From positions 221,319,584 through 221,383,583 of the forward strand of contig JAHLJT010000631.1 of assembly GCA_031308135.1 (NCBI GenBank): DNA of 64,000 nucleotides, read 5' to 3'. The notes below the pieces were generated by a model. The model had not been told where the DNA came from and did not search any database. It saw only the letters and a program-made list of their open reading frames with translations. The DNA is from Acheta domesticus. Its lineage: Eukaryota > Arthropoda > Insecta > Orthoptera > Gryllidae. The position numbers were made by a program, and so were the translations under genes. This document shows, one piece after another, positions 50,838 to 63,218 of this stretch (position 1 is its first letter; every line of letters starts with the position of its first letter).

Positions 50838-52092
50838 ACTTTCTCGCTACCGCTTACGCACTAGAGAGAAAGTTACATAATACTGCGCGAAAAAACTGCG
50901 AATTTTCTGCAGAAAAAACTCTTTATTACAAGGCCTGGTGACAAATAGTTAAATCCAGTAGCTAAATTTAGAAAAAAGTCCTCTAACAAGTGGTGTAGCC
51001 AGAATACCTGTTTTGTGGGTCCTTGATACTGAAAAATAGATAGACGGCAAAACGTCTGTCCATCTGTCTGTGAACAACGCTAGAGACAAAACCGTTTAGC
51101 CGATTTTCTTTAAAATTGATATTCCCTGATCGATCTGGCTGATGTCGTGGCTTCGTCAATTTGAAACCGATATTTTAATTTTGGGGGGTTCTTCATGTGA
51201 TGCCCTTGGGGTATTTTCAAAATTAAAATAATGGCCCCAACAATTTTGATTACATTTTGTTGTTAGATGGTGTAAAGGACGTTTAAGGGAATGGTGCAGG
51301 TTTCATGTTGGTTAAAACAAGATTTTTCGAAAATTGAAAAAATTCAAAATGTTTCGGCGTCTTCCTAGAGCTACAATTATGGACATAGTTTGTTTCTTAA
51401 TGAAATATGTTCATCAAAACAGATCTTCAAATAAGATCATGTTAAATTTTAGGAAAATTTGAATATTTTTTAGTAATTTTGCGACAAAAAAGATAGTCCA
51501 CCGCTCCCAATTTACTGCGCTCCTTGAATGTAAAATGAATATTGATGCTAAGCAGTTGGATGCTACGTAAGTTAGAATTTGTATCTTATTTCATATTTTT
51601 TTTCGTTTCTTCTTCGAGGTATTGTCACAAGTTTTAAAATTAATCGTTTAGAATTATTTAATACCTATTTTAAATTGCGTTCTTTGATTTAAATGAGGAA
51701 AGGAATACATGATTTGTTTTTGCTTAACAAGATGTGGGAATAAAAAATAATGTATGTAAAAACCGAGTAATTCTGATGTACATAAAATATTATATTTAAT
51801 TATTATATTTTTCTATTTTCATTTTCTTGCTAGCGGTATCAACAATGCTAATTGGCAAAATGGTTATCCCATACAAATTAGCGGTTACTGTTACTTGTAA
51901 CCCATTGTTGTAACGAAGGATTGATTACAGAATGCCATAATGGCTGCATTCATATGAACTAATAATTACGCATCGTGCATCGTTGTTATTCGTGTTATTT
52001 TGTGTGATTTGCGTAAATTCGCGTACTTTTCGCGCAATTTTGCCTGTAAATACCGGCGAGAAAGTACGTTCTCTTGTAACACCACTAGTTTT
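50838..52092 (-). repeat. Family A repeat, both ends present, with a 0.5-kb insert
   Basis: One end ACTTTCTCGCTACCGCTTAC (50838), the other GAGAAAGTACGTTCTCTTG and AACACCACTAG (52060-52090). The segment about 51505-52010 is not shared with other copies. AAATCCAGTAGCTAAATTTA (about 50953) shows the uninterrupted target of the inner transposon at 3771. Confidence 0.7.
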
Positions 52093-53324
52093 TTTTATGA
52101 AATGTGTTCATATAAAAATTGTCGAAAAGGATCTTCAAAAAAGGTCATGTTGATTTTTTTGACAATAGTTTGAGTAGTTTTTCTATAATTTCGTGACAAA
52201 CATAACAGCCCATTTTATATATGTTGTTGTTGTATCTGTAGTAGATAAACGTTATTGTAATAACACTTTTGCAAGTTTCATAGTCATCAAACGTAAAAGA
52301 AGAGTTTTTTTCGGGATCAAAGCGATAAAAGGATAGGTGAACATCATTTGCTAAACATGAGTAGTCAAATCCAATGAAGTTTGTATTTTAGCAACATAAT
52401 TCAATACAAATCCATAAAACAAAATATTTTGCTTCTCAATCTGCGATAGAATTTCACAATTTCCATTTATTTTTACACTTTCGCAAACAACTAATATGGG
52501 AAACATTTTCATTCATTTGACAGCAATGCAATTAATTTATTTAAAAAACGTATTTTTGGTTCAAATATCTGATGCAATTTAATTGTCTTGTTCAATATTC
52601 TTGATCTACATTTTCTACATCTATGTTCTATATTAATTTCTAATATTTCCTCTTTAGTTCAATACATTAACATCATAATTTGATACACTGACAAAACGTA
52701 TTATTGATGCAAATATTCGACGAACGTGTTACACAGAATGTGCCTTCACTTTCCTAGTGTCCGTCTTATTTTCGGCACCTAACGCTCGATTTTACGGTAG
52801 TAAAAGTATCGGAGTGTTAATCATTTAATAAAGTCAATAATACGTTGAAAATAGTTGTTTTCTGGCACGCTACAGTGAAACTAGAACGCCGCGAGATGGG
52901 AGAGAGCTATTCCCCGTTTTGCCTAGAGGGCCAAAAAATCGTCGTTTTCCAGTGCGCTCTTGCGTCCGTACCGTTTCTAAAAGTAAAGTTCAAATATGCA
53001 TTTTGAACGAAATTTTTTCACCATTAATTTGTGTTTAGTGACTGTTTCGATAAAACGCATAGTTTTGGAAATATAAATGAAAAACTGAAATGTTTAGAGG
53101 TTTTTATAATTTTCTCTGTAAAGTCGATATTTTTCGAGGTGGCAAACATCAAATTCCAATTCAGCATCACAAAAACTTGTAGTAACTTTGAGAAAGAAAA
53201 ACTTTCCGATTTTTTTTCTGGAGCCCTTTTCCCGCCCCTTTTGAGTACCAGGTGACTGAACTACTTTTTTCTATATGTAGTAAATAACTTCTTACTTCTT
53301 GCGCAGTCAGAAGCAGTCCTGTGG
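52093..53324. other. Family A fragment and unassigned sequence
   Basis: About 52093-52200 repeats family A (AAAAGGATCTTCAAAAAAGG). 52200-53324 is AT-rich; TACAGTGAAACTAGAACGCC near 52870 resembles a pogo-type terminus, but no partner end was found. Confidence 0.4.
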
Positions 53325-53645
53325 GCGCTCTTGATTTTTCCTTAATGAAATATGTTCTTCAAAGACAGACCTTGAAATTAGGTTATGTACAATTTTTCGA
53401 AAATAATGGTAGTTTCCACGTAATTTTGGGTGAAATATAGGCAATTTTTAAATAATTATTTTCTCAAGAACCACTAATTTTTCTCCTTCCAAATTTTTGA
53501 CGAATAGAACAGGGAAAAATGAGACCTATACCAGCTTAAAAATGGTGTAGATCTCATTTTCATTGAACTCTGAAATTTCGAAAATTGCAAATTTAAAAAT
53601 AATGCGAAAAAGTATGTTATGTAGTAGCACTATTAGTTTTTCTCA
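53325..53645 (-). repeat. Family A repeat fragment
   Basis: TCCTTAATGAAATATGTTCT, GGTTATGTACAATTTTTCGA, GGTGTAGATCTCATTTTCAT, and an end TATGTAGTAGCACTATTAG. Confidence 0.6.
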
Positions 53646-55744
53646 AAAGAGGAAACTCCCTATCTCAGAACAATGGAACAAACTCTTGAGATGGGACCAC
53701 GGGCTACTTCGGGGCATATATAAAGTAGCAATTCATTGTGTAGTCGCTAATAACAATAAACATAGATGTTGATGCGACTTAATATAATTTTTTTTAAGTA
53801 ATAATTATATAGGGTCGAGATGGGCCTTTAGGCATGATGTTCGAGGCCACTCTTCCCTGAGAAATGTCGCCAGGGGAGAAGTAGTTAGCTACCCTGGTAG
53901 GGCCCGCCCTGGTAGGCTTCAGTCGGGAAGGGGATGGGGCAAAACCGGAAAGGAAGCCCCGGCTCAATACAAAGGGGAAGTAGTGCGAAAAAATGTGTGC
54001 TATTGTATTGCATCACTTGTTAAACAGTAGATTCTTCGTCTGTGCCCCAATTTTTATCCAATTTTTCTTATTACTTTCTTTAAATAATTTTCTAGGTGAA
54101 TGATAGGATATCACTTTCAACGCCGACCGTAATGTCGAGAAAATAAATTGTTTATGAACTACAAGTTGACACTTTGATTTAAGCGAATACGAGCAGTTTG
54201 GAAGACCAGTGCGAGGCGGTACGACGTGACTTGTAACTTTTTTAAGAAGTTGGACCCATTGTCCTTTCACACTAGACAAATTTTGATGGGTACATTTTTT
54301 TCAGAAATAATGCATACTGTAATTTTTTATAGAATGAGGTTGCTTTCATTCGCTTAGTCACCTTGGTATTATTGCACAGCTGTTGTGTTATTTGCCCAGA
54401 AGCTTTGTTGGTCTTAGAGGCAGTAGAATCCACTTTACCCCTTATTTTCTGTCGTTTAGGTTCCGCATTTCATGGACCAGAGGTCTCACAAATAGTTCTA
54501 GCCACTTCTTAAGTACCTCAATCGAAGGCAATTTTGTTGCAGAATGTTTCTTGCAGATAAGTTTTAGTCCGAAAGAACTTAAAGTGTCATTCTGTTTGGA
54601 TATCCCATGTAGTCGTTTACTTGTACTTAATGAGCTCTAGTGTAGTCTGGAGACAAAACACTGCAGTAAAAAATGGTAACGTCCGCCATGATGGGGAACG
54701 TCTGTTCTATCCTCGTTATCTCAGAACCCAATAGCAGAAATGAACGTCTTTCCAATTTTAATTACAATTTTAAACATTTATTATCTTTATGTTCACTAAA
54801 ACTGAATTAAAAGTGTAAAGTAAACAATATTTAATACTTTGAAATTGTAAGATGCCTACAATACGTTAATAAAATCTAGTCTTTCATTTCTTGGAGACTT
54901 TTTTAACATTCACGAAGGGTAATGTATTTCTTTAATAATTTAGTTAGATCAACTTACAGCAAATAATGGTCGTGGGAAATCTAAAACAATATTATTAAAG
55001 TAAGAGCTACCAAATAAAATCTCATGTAATAATATTCTCATCTACTTTACAGCATAATATTTACACGACCGTGGAACTGAATCCCATTTCCAGTTTATTG
55101 GCGCTCTTTACAAATGAATGATATGCAATACTTGGTCATTTTCGTTGACAGAGACAATTGTTAGCAACAGTAACAATACACGAGAAACATTTAACTCCGT
55201 AAGAAAGTCTGTAGATAGATAGCAAGGTAGCAAGGTAGCAATGTCTGTAGGTAGATAGCAAGAGGGCTAAATGGACCTTAGAGTGCTTTTTTTTTTGCAC
55301 TTGGGTAGACGTTCACCACAGCCAACTTAACGAAAAACGAATGTCACGATTTTCAGCACTTTATAGCATTGCAGTTATGCGTTCGGTTATAATGCTGATA
55401 TCACTACTTGTATATGTGATTATTTGTTTCATAAGATACTTTCAAATTTTAACTCTTCTGGACGGATTAAGAAATAAGGCGTGAAAGGGGTGTTTGAAAA
55501 TTAGAAACCTAACCGGCCGTAAAAACGACGTCACGTGGCTTTAATTGTTGAACATTTTATCGATATGTATTTCAGTAATTCATTAAAGTTAAGAAATAAG
55601 CTATTTCGCGCACACATGAGAAGGTCTACTAGAATTCAAAATACTTTATCAAATATATTTTTTAAATAAATATGTTGATAGTTCATCTCATTGTCAGACA
55701 AACGATCGGTTTTCCCTCAACCAACAGTATCGTTTTTTCTCTTT
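53646..55744. other. Unassigned stretch
   Basis: 53815-53995 is a more GC-balanced block (GGGTCGAGATGGGCC, CGCCAGGGGAGAAG, CAGTCGGGAAGGGGATGGGG) of unknown type. Short TAGATAGATAGCAAGGTAGC repeats lie at 55210-55262. Minus-strand open frame 54279-54013 is not recognised. Confidence 0.35.
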
Positions 55745-55999
55745 TAACACTTCCATTTTTACTTTCCCGTATACGTACGTATACACGGAGTGATATACGT
55801 AGTATAGGGAAAGTTATGTAATGCTGCGCGAAAAAATGGCCAATTTTCGGCGGAAAAAAATTCATTGCCGGGCCGTGATAACGAAAAAGTGGATAAAACC
55901 AATTGCTAAATTAAGAAAAAAAAACCTAACACGTGGTGTAGCCAGAACCCCTCTTTTGTGGGTCCTTGATACCGAAAAATCAACTGAAAGGAAAACGAC

Positions 56000-56050
56000 C
56001 GTCTGTCCGTCCGTCCGTCCGTCCGTCCGTCCGTCCGTCCGTCCGTCCGT
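56000..56050. repeat. (CCGT)n microsatellite
   Basis: About a dozen CCGT units inside a family B copy. Shorter CCGTC runs occupy the same place in other copies (33300-33380, 40630, 58408). Confidence 0.95.
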
Positions 56051-56912
56051 GAACACTGCTAGAGCTTATACCATTCGTACGATTTCTTCCAAAACGGATA
56101 TTCCCCGATCGATCTGCTTCTAGTCGAAGCTTGGAGATTTTGAAAAATATTCTGTAAAATTTGGGGGGACTTTACATGAAGCCCCCGGGGATTTTCAAAA
56201 TTTTCTCAAAAACGGCTCCAAATTTTTTCTTTAAATTTCTTGTAAGAATATAGTAAAATACACCGATTAAGGTGGCATAGGTCCGATTTTCGCGGATTAC
56301 TCTGAATTTTCGAAAATTGCAAAAGTTTAAAATTTTTTCGGCGTCATTCTGGAACTACAAAATTAAAGGTAGAGATTTTTCTTTCAAATAATATTTGTTG
56401 TCCAAAGTGAGTTCTTTCATTAAGGTCATGTGCATTTTTTTGAAAATTTTAGTAGTTTTCGGGCAATATTGCGTCCAATATGTGCAATTTTAAAAAATTA
56501 CAAAAACAAGATTTTCTCAAAAACGACTCCAAATTTTATCTTTAAACTTTTGGTAGGTATAGTGCTTAATGTATTTTATTAGATGACAAAAACGCCATAT
56601 TGCTTTATACTTTTGTTTTTTCAAAAATTGCAAAAATGTAATTTTTTTTACTTGTCTCTCACGTCGTTATTATTTACATTAGATTTGATTTTTTTAATAT
56701 TATTATATTAATGAGTACATGAGATTTAAATAATGTCAAGTAAAGTTTCTCGAAAACAGAACCGTTTTCTGTGAAAACTAGCTCAAAATTCCGCATTCTC
56801 AGAAACGCTCAAACGCCATTTTCTCATATATGGCCGCAAATTTTTTCTTTTGTAACGGATAGTGCTAATTGCACTCTTTAATATGACGTAGAGTTTATTT
56901 TGAGTTATTTCT

Positions 56913-57127
56913 TTTTGAAGCTCATTTTCACAGAAAATTTTTGAGTTTTCAAAATATTTTATTTGAAGTTATTTGAAGTACATACACTCACAAATATAAT
57001 AATCTTTACAAATTGCTGGTTATGTGCATATTAAAGATGTGAGAGATCTTTTTAAAAAAAATATATTTATATATATAGAGTTTATTTTGAGTTATTTTTT
57101 TATTTTTTCAAACATTATATAAAAATA

Positions 57128-57226
<99 letters not shown>

Positions 57227-57410
57227 ATTTTGAGTTATTTTTTTATTTTTTCAAACATTATATAAATGTATTTTTTTTAAAAAGATCTCTCACATCTTTA
57301 ATATGCACATAACCAGCAATTTGTAAAGATTATTATATTTGTGAGTGTATGTACTTCAAATAACTTCAAATAAAGTATTTTGAAAACTCAAAAATTTTCT
57401 GTGAAAATGA
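56913..57410. repeat. Long palindrome with TA/GATA/GA core
   Basis: The left arm about 56913-57066 (CAGAAAATTTTTGAGTTTTC to GAGATCTTTTTAAAAAAAA) is the reverse complement of the right arm about 57268-57410. The core holds (TA)n, (GATA)n and (GA)n. GAGTTTATTTTGAGTTATTT also occurs as a direct repeat on both sides of the core. Confidence 0.85.
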
Positions 57411-57858
57411 GCTTCAAATTTCGCATTTTTGGTAGCGCTAAAACGCAATTTCCTTTAAAACGGCACAACACTTTCAAAAGAAAATTGCCATTTTGGACGA
57501 GGTTTTTGAGTTCTTTAATATTATAGAATTAATATTTCCGTTCTACCAATAGGTAACCGAAAAATTAAGAAAATTACAAAAAAATGTACTTTTCGCGGTG
57601 ATAGATGGCAGCTGGCACGGAAGAGTATGTGACAATTCCAAATAGCTAGCGAAGACCCAAGGAAATAGAAAACTAATACGGGAAAGTCTGTGCCATTCTG
57701 CAGCAAAACTAGTTAATTTTTGCTTCCTTGATTCTTCGTCTTTTTTCGTCTCTTTCTTGTTTGTTTTTGATTCTCCTTTTAAGACCTATAAATTTGAAAA
57801 AATCTCATATAAATATCAAGTGAATACGTTTCTTCTAACTCTTCTTGTTTCTACACTC

Positions 57859-58122
57859 TTATTTTGCCGACATCCTCTGTTTGGCCTCTTTGACACTTTC
57901 CTCTGAAGCGTGTCTTGCATAAAACAAATTCTTGCATTCGACCTTTTTCGTTGAAACTTTACAGTATGTTGTATTCACGCGACGTGCCTTTCCGAATTTG
58001 ATGTTTCCGCGAGAGAGCATGTTCTGCAAGTGAATGAACAGTGACCATGAGGTTTCTCCTTCGATTTCTAAGTAGCACCAACACGAAAGCGATCCATTCA
58101 GGAAAATTCTCTTAAGTTGCAA
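57859..58122 (-). other. Unrecognised 87-codon open frame
   Basis: Balanced composition, with WCYLEIEGETSWSLFIHLQN, KARRVNTTYCKVSTKKVECK and HASEESVKEAKQRM. It lies between two family B copies. No domain recognised; it may be part of an old mobile element gene or an exon. Confidence 0.3.
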
Positions 58123-58259
58123 AAAAATTTCACTGGGAGTTATTCAAGGTTAAAATCGATATACCTTGCAATTCCTGGCTTCAAAATGTAAAAGCATAGT
58201 CTCTCTAAAAACTTTTTTCTCTATTCTCTCTAACTCACTATTTTATTAGTGCTTCACTT

Positions 58260-59712
58260 TTTACTTTCCCGTATACGTACGTATATACGGAGTATATACA
58301 TAGTATAGGGAATGTTATGTAATGCTGCGGAAAATCGATTTCGGGATTTCAACGGAAATATACGTTTGGGGGTTCCCTGATACTGAAAAAGTTGTTCTTT
58401 TCAAAACGTCCGTCTGTCTACCAGTCTGTGAACAACCGCAGCACCGAAACCATAAGTACGATTTCTTCCAAAATGAATATTCCGCAGCCGAAATGGTTCC
58501 ACTCGAGGCGCCGCGATTTTGAAAAATATTCTTCAAAATTTTCGGAATTTTCTCAAAAACGGCTCCAAATTTTTTCTTTAAATTTCTTGTAAGGATAGAA
58601 TAAAATACACATATAAAGGAGGCGTAGGTCATATTTTTACGTTTTACTCTAAATTTTCGGAAATTGCAAGAGTGACATTTTTTCTGCGTCTTCCTGGAAC
58701 TACAAAATTTAAGATAGAGATTTTTCCTTCAAATACAATTTGTTGTCCAAAGTGAGTTCTTTCATTAAGGTCATGTACATTTAAAAAAAAATAGTTTTGG
58801 GGCAATATTGCACGCAATATTTGCAATTTTAAAAAATTACAAAAACCAGATTTTCTCAAAAACGGCTCCAATTTTTTTCTTTCAACTTTTGATAGTGTTA
58901 AATGTACTCTATGAGATGACATTAACGCCACATTGCTCTATTCTTTTGTTGTTTTTTTTCAAAAAAATACAAAAATGTAATTTGTGTGACTTGTTTCTCA
59001 CGTCGGTAATATTTACATTAGTGGCAATTTGTTCACATTATTTTATTTATGAGTACATGTTCTTTAAATAATGGCAAATAAAGTTTCTCGAAAATTGAAT
59101 AGTTTTCTGTGAAAACTAGCTCACAATTCCGCATTTTCAGAAACGCTCAAACGCCATTTTCTCAAAAATGGATCCAACTTTTTGTTCAAAGTTTTCGAAC
59201 GGATAGTGCAAATTGCACTCTTTAATATGACATGAAGGTCATTTTGGAGTATTTTTTAAAAAAATTACACAAATGTAATTTTTTTGAAAGATCTCTTACC
59301 TTTAATATGCACATTACCAGCAATTTGTAAACTCTGTTGTGTTTTTCAGTTAATGTGCTTCAAATGACTTCGAGTGAAGTTTTTCGAAAACTCAAAAATT
59401 TTCTGTGAAAAACAGCTTCAAATTTCCCATTTTTAATAGCGCTTAAACGCCATTTTCTTAAAAACGGCTTCAAATTTTTGAAAGAAAATTGCCATTTAGG
59501 ACGAGGTTTTACTGTTCTTTATTATTCTAAAATTAACATTTTCGTTCTATCATTAGGAAACCGAAAAATTAAGAAAATGTCAAAAAAATGTACTTTGGGC
59601 GGTGGTAGATGGCAGCTGGCACGAATAAGTGGCAATTCCGAATAGCTAGCCCAGACCCAAGGAAATAGAAAATGAATACGGGAAAGTCTGTGCCATTCTG
59701 TAGCACCACTAC
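58260..59712 (+). repeat. Family B repeat, complete copy
   Basis: Left ACTTTCCCGTATACGTACG (58263), right ACGGGAAAGTCTGTGCCATT and CTGTAGCACCACTACTTC (59712). Modules of TTTTCTCAAAAACGGCTCCA type start at about 58550, 58850, 59157 and 59453, about 300 bases apart. Confidence 0.78.
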
Positions 59713-59805
59713 TTCAATTTTCAGTGAAAATTCAGTTTTCAGTTTTCTCTACACTTACAATACGAAAAAGTAACTGTTACAAGTTATACGAAGCATTTTG
59801 TTTGT

Positions 59806-59847
<42 letters not shown>

Positions 59848-59848
59848 G
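59806..59848. repeat. (AAT)n microsatellite
   Basis: About 14 AAT units. Confidence 0.95.
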
Positions 59849-59849
59849 T

Positions 59850-61200
59850 TATGTAATAATAATTAAAGAAAATAAGGCGGTTCAATATATGAAGTTTTTA
59901 TTTTGTTTCGTAAAGCAAATACTTAGAAGAAAAGCAACTTAAATATTAAAACGCAAAGTTTTATTTTTGTACATATTATATTTCTATATAAATAAATGCA
60001 ACTTCTAAAACAAATATTTTTCACGCAAAGCTTCATTAGTATCTCGACAGATGGACTGTAGCAATATTGCAGTAAATACATCTTGCTTCTACAAATTTTG
60101 ACGTTATGAGAACGACTGCAAAATCATTGAGTTTAGCGAGACTGAATGTTTTAAGGAACAGGCGCACAAGCTACTCAGTTGTGAGAGGAGGCGTGGAGAG
60201 GGGAAGACAGGTGTGCTCGTAACGGTTCGCTGCGCATTACTTAGAACGCGTATGTCAAACTAGCGGCCCGGGCTTGGTATTTTTGAATCTCGAAATGACT
60301 CATTCTCAATGACTACGAAAAAGACGCGGGTCTCGAAAGAACGTCGTAGTTCTCGGTAATAAGTCGTAACTCAATATTATTTCCCGCAAATAAATCGTAA
60401 TTCAATATTTAATTAAAAACATGCAATGCCGATTATCAGCAAACAACACAAACTTCAATAATTTTATAAATGTTCATTATTGTTTACCCTAATTTTATAA
60501 CTTTTTAAAAATATTTATGTTAAATTAATGATTATTGGAATATTAAAAAGCGAAAATTGAAAACAGACTAGGTAACAATAATCAACTTGCTTGCCTCAAA
60601 AAGCTATTTGGTAGAAATGTTTTCCAACCATTAGACCAGTCGTGTTATTAGTTTTAAACGATGTAGCGTTCAACTTTTATTCGGTTCTCAAAGATTAGCT
60701 AGACGTTACAAGAAAATAGAAAACTTTTTTGTCAGAATGTGAGAGAACCTGACTAACATTTTATAAGTTGCCAAAAAAAAATGCGTGAGTAAATGAGCCT
60801 CAAAATAATTGAGAGATTATATTTCTAATATTCAATGCTGGTGTTGAGAAAGCAATAGAGCACAGGCGAGCAAGTGAATGTCTTTACTAAAACTTGTGCA
60901 AATGGAAGTGATTTCATCTGGAAAATGTAGAAAATCAAATTGTTGCTATTGTTTCAAATATCGTGAGAGAACTTAGAACAATAACACTGTGGAACTAGAA
61001 TTGACACTGTAAATGTTATTATGCAATATCGAACTGTTTTTATTGTAACTATAAATTGGTGACAGATTTCGAAACCGTTCGTATTAACATTTTATTACGT
61101 TAAAAACATCGTCAGGTTGGATCAAACACAACAATTTGTTGCAAAAACACGCGAGATATTGTTTCATTAATAAAAGACAATAAATGAAAAACTGAGAAAT
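59850..61200. other. Unassigned AT-rich stretch
   Basis: A slightly GC-richer segment lies at 60160-60300; nothing recognised. Confidence 0.35.
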
Positions 61201-61204
61201 CGAG

Positions 61205-62380
61205 AACCTCAAAGCAATTACAGGTCCTTCAAATTACTTCCCTCAATGGCAACAATGTTTGAAAAGCTCCAAGTGTACGTGAAAAGTAATGCAAGTCTCA
61301 ACACCTAATTTGGTCTTAGGCTTTGGCTAATCACGCAACAGCCCATCAATTGCTACGACTTGTCGAGCACATAGTAGTTGGTTTTCATTTATGAGAAACA
61401 TTCATTAGTTCTCTTTTTAGATATTTCACATGTTTTTGACCAGGGGATAAAGCACAAACTACGGGAAATTAGTATGCAAGGTTTATCTACAGAAACTAAT
61501 CCGAAGCTTTCTCGCAAACAGGTCTTTTCAAGAAAAAGTAAATGATACTACTACGCTTTACTTAATTCACGCAGGCGTCCCACAAGTTTCAGTTATTTCC
61601 CCAACATTATTCTCTTTTTTACAGCAGACTATCCAACACCACACAAAGCAAGTATGCTGATGATATCGCCATTTTCACTTCACGTAATAACAGCAACCTC
61701 GCTTATGATTACTCATTAGTCTATACTTAATCATGTACGAACTAGACCGAAAAATGGAGAATTCAAATTTATACCTTAAAATCACAATCTAAAATGTACA
61801 CTCTCAGACGACCTCGCCTCCCTACACCCTTATGAATAAATAACACTGAAGTCCCCTAATTTGTTCATTCTTCATCAGCTGTGTTTTAACTAAAACTATT
61901 TACTTGGAAAGACCATATTCAATCAGTAGTCCATAAACCACGTACAACAAGTTTATTACGTTATACTCTTTCGTCAACAGAAACTCCCCCCTTGGAACTG
62001 AAACTGCGCTACTTATCTATAAAGTAATAATAAGACCCAAAATGACATATGCATGTCCAACATGGCATAACATGACTCCTCTAGCCTATCAATTTTACTA
62101 CCACCCTAAACCAATATTTAAAGAAAACCTCCCAGATTCATTTTCCGCTAACAAAATCATCGACAACTACAAGTACCACTCCTATTGAATTCATCTCACG
62201 AACTTCTAAAAAATAGACCCTCTCCTCCTGGCATGCCCCAACTCTCCATTATTCAATCGGTCATAACCTATCCAGTATCTTTGGTGATAACGTACATCAT
62301 TCTTCGCGCATTAGATCCGCATTCTCCAATATCTCTTTCACCTGCCATAAATAATGAAATCAGAAGAAAATTATGAACTT
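61205..62380 (+). pseudogene. Jockey-like LINE RT remnant
   Basis: Plus-strand pieces in RT order across frames: LLPSMATMFEKL (about 61230), LFLDISHVFDQGIKHKLREI (about 61415-61470), a GVPQGSVISPTLFS-like stretch (about 61570-61615), then KYADDIAIFTSRNNSNLAY (catalytic ADD, about 61650-61700). The rest decays through the thumb region (TYACPTWHNM near 62045) to about 62380. Many stops. The FLDIS..FD, PQGS..SP.LFS and YADD.A.FT.S motifs fit the Jockey clade. Confidence 0.75.
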
Positions 62381-62420
62381 AATATTTTTTTAATCAAGGG
62401 ATCTTGAACTTTGTTATACC

Positions 62421-63096
62421 CAGGGCTCGTATTTTGATGTCCTAAAAATTCTTTGAAAATGATCTATAAAATGACTTAAAATAAGAAGAAAATGACCTAT
62501 AAAATGTCTTAAAAATAAGAAGAAAATACCCATAAAATGACTTAAAATATGTGGAAATGACCTAATTGTTTAAAAAATTCTCAAACATTTTTATGAATAT
62601 GTCTATTTATTCAATGAATTACACAATCTTAAATCAACTTTATTCATATACAATTATATTTAATATAAAATCTTTATTTTAGGAGGAAATGTAATCCTTA
62701 CCTTCGATCTTCCAACTGTCAGTTTTGAAAAGTCGACGAAGTTACCGATGATCAGTGTAATGTTGAGAGTTCGAAAAACGGAGTCCACTGCAGTAGTGAA
62801 TTTCGTCATGATCTGATGATACAATTAAAACTTTATTTTAGTATGTCATTGTAAATTCATGAAATATTCACTAACCAAAAACACGAAAAGGAAACAAAAT
62901 GCGTAAACATTTTAAAAATGACGTAAATGTCCAAAAAAATGATCTAAAAATTGAAAAATGGCAAAACAAGACAAAAAATGACCTAATAACTATACATTTC
63001 TATCACGTACATGTCATGATAAACATTAATTTAAAAGTTAGCTACATCTAGAATGCACCAATGAAATGATGGCATTTCATCAGCATCCGAGCCCTG
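62421..63096. mobile_element. hAT-like MITE with tandem AAAATGACCTATAAAATG motifs
   Basis: The ends CAGGGCTCGTATTTTGATG and (inverted) CAGGGCTCGGATGCTGATG are hAT-type. The flanks GTTATACC and ATTATAAC match at 6 of 8 positions, a decayed 8-bp duplication. Subterminal segments repeat ATGACCTATAAAATG and related strings at both sides. No coding capacity. Confidence 0.7.
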
Positions 63097-63218
63097 ATTA
63101 TAACGATCAGTTGCTGGTTCTTATTCGGCTATTGATCCCCAGACGATCGCTTTATCTATATTGATCCCTTTTATAATTTCATCGACCCCCAAAAGGTTGA
63201 TATCGGCCTCGTTGAGAA

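Larger units (their letters stand above)
55750..57720 (+). repeat. Family B repeat, long copy
   Basis: Left end ACTTTCCCGTATACGTACG, right end ACGGGAAAGTCTGTGCCATT (inverted ACTTTCCCGT). Internal modules TTTTCTCAAAAACGGCTCCA recur near 56204 and 56510, with decayed units at 56815 and 57450. It contains a (CCGT)n run at 56000-56050 and the palindrome at 56913-57410. Confidence 0.75.

Noticed and set aside
52860..52990. A pogo-type terminus at TACAGTGAAACTAGAACGCC
   Set aside because: No matching inverted end found within a reasonable distance.
55982..56056. CRISPR-like spaced repeats
   Set aside because: It is a simple CCGT microsatellite with no spacers.
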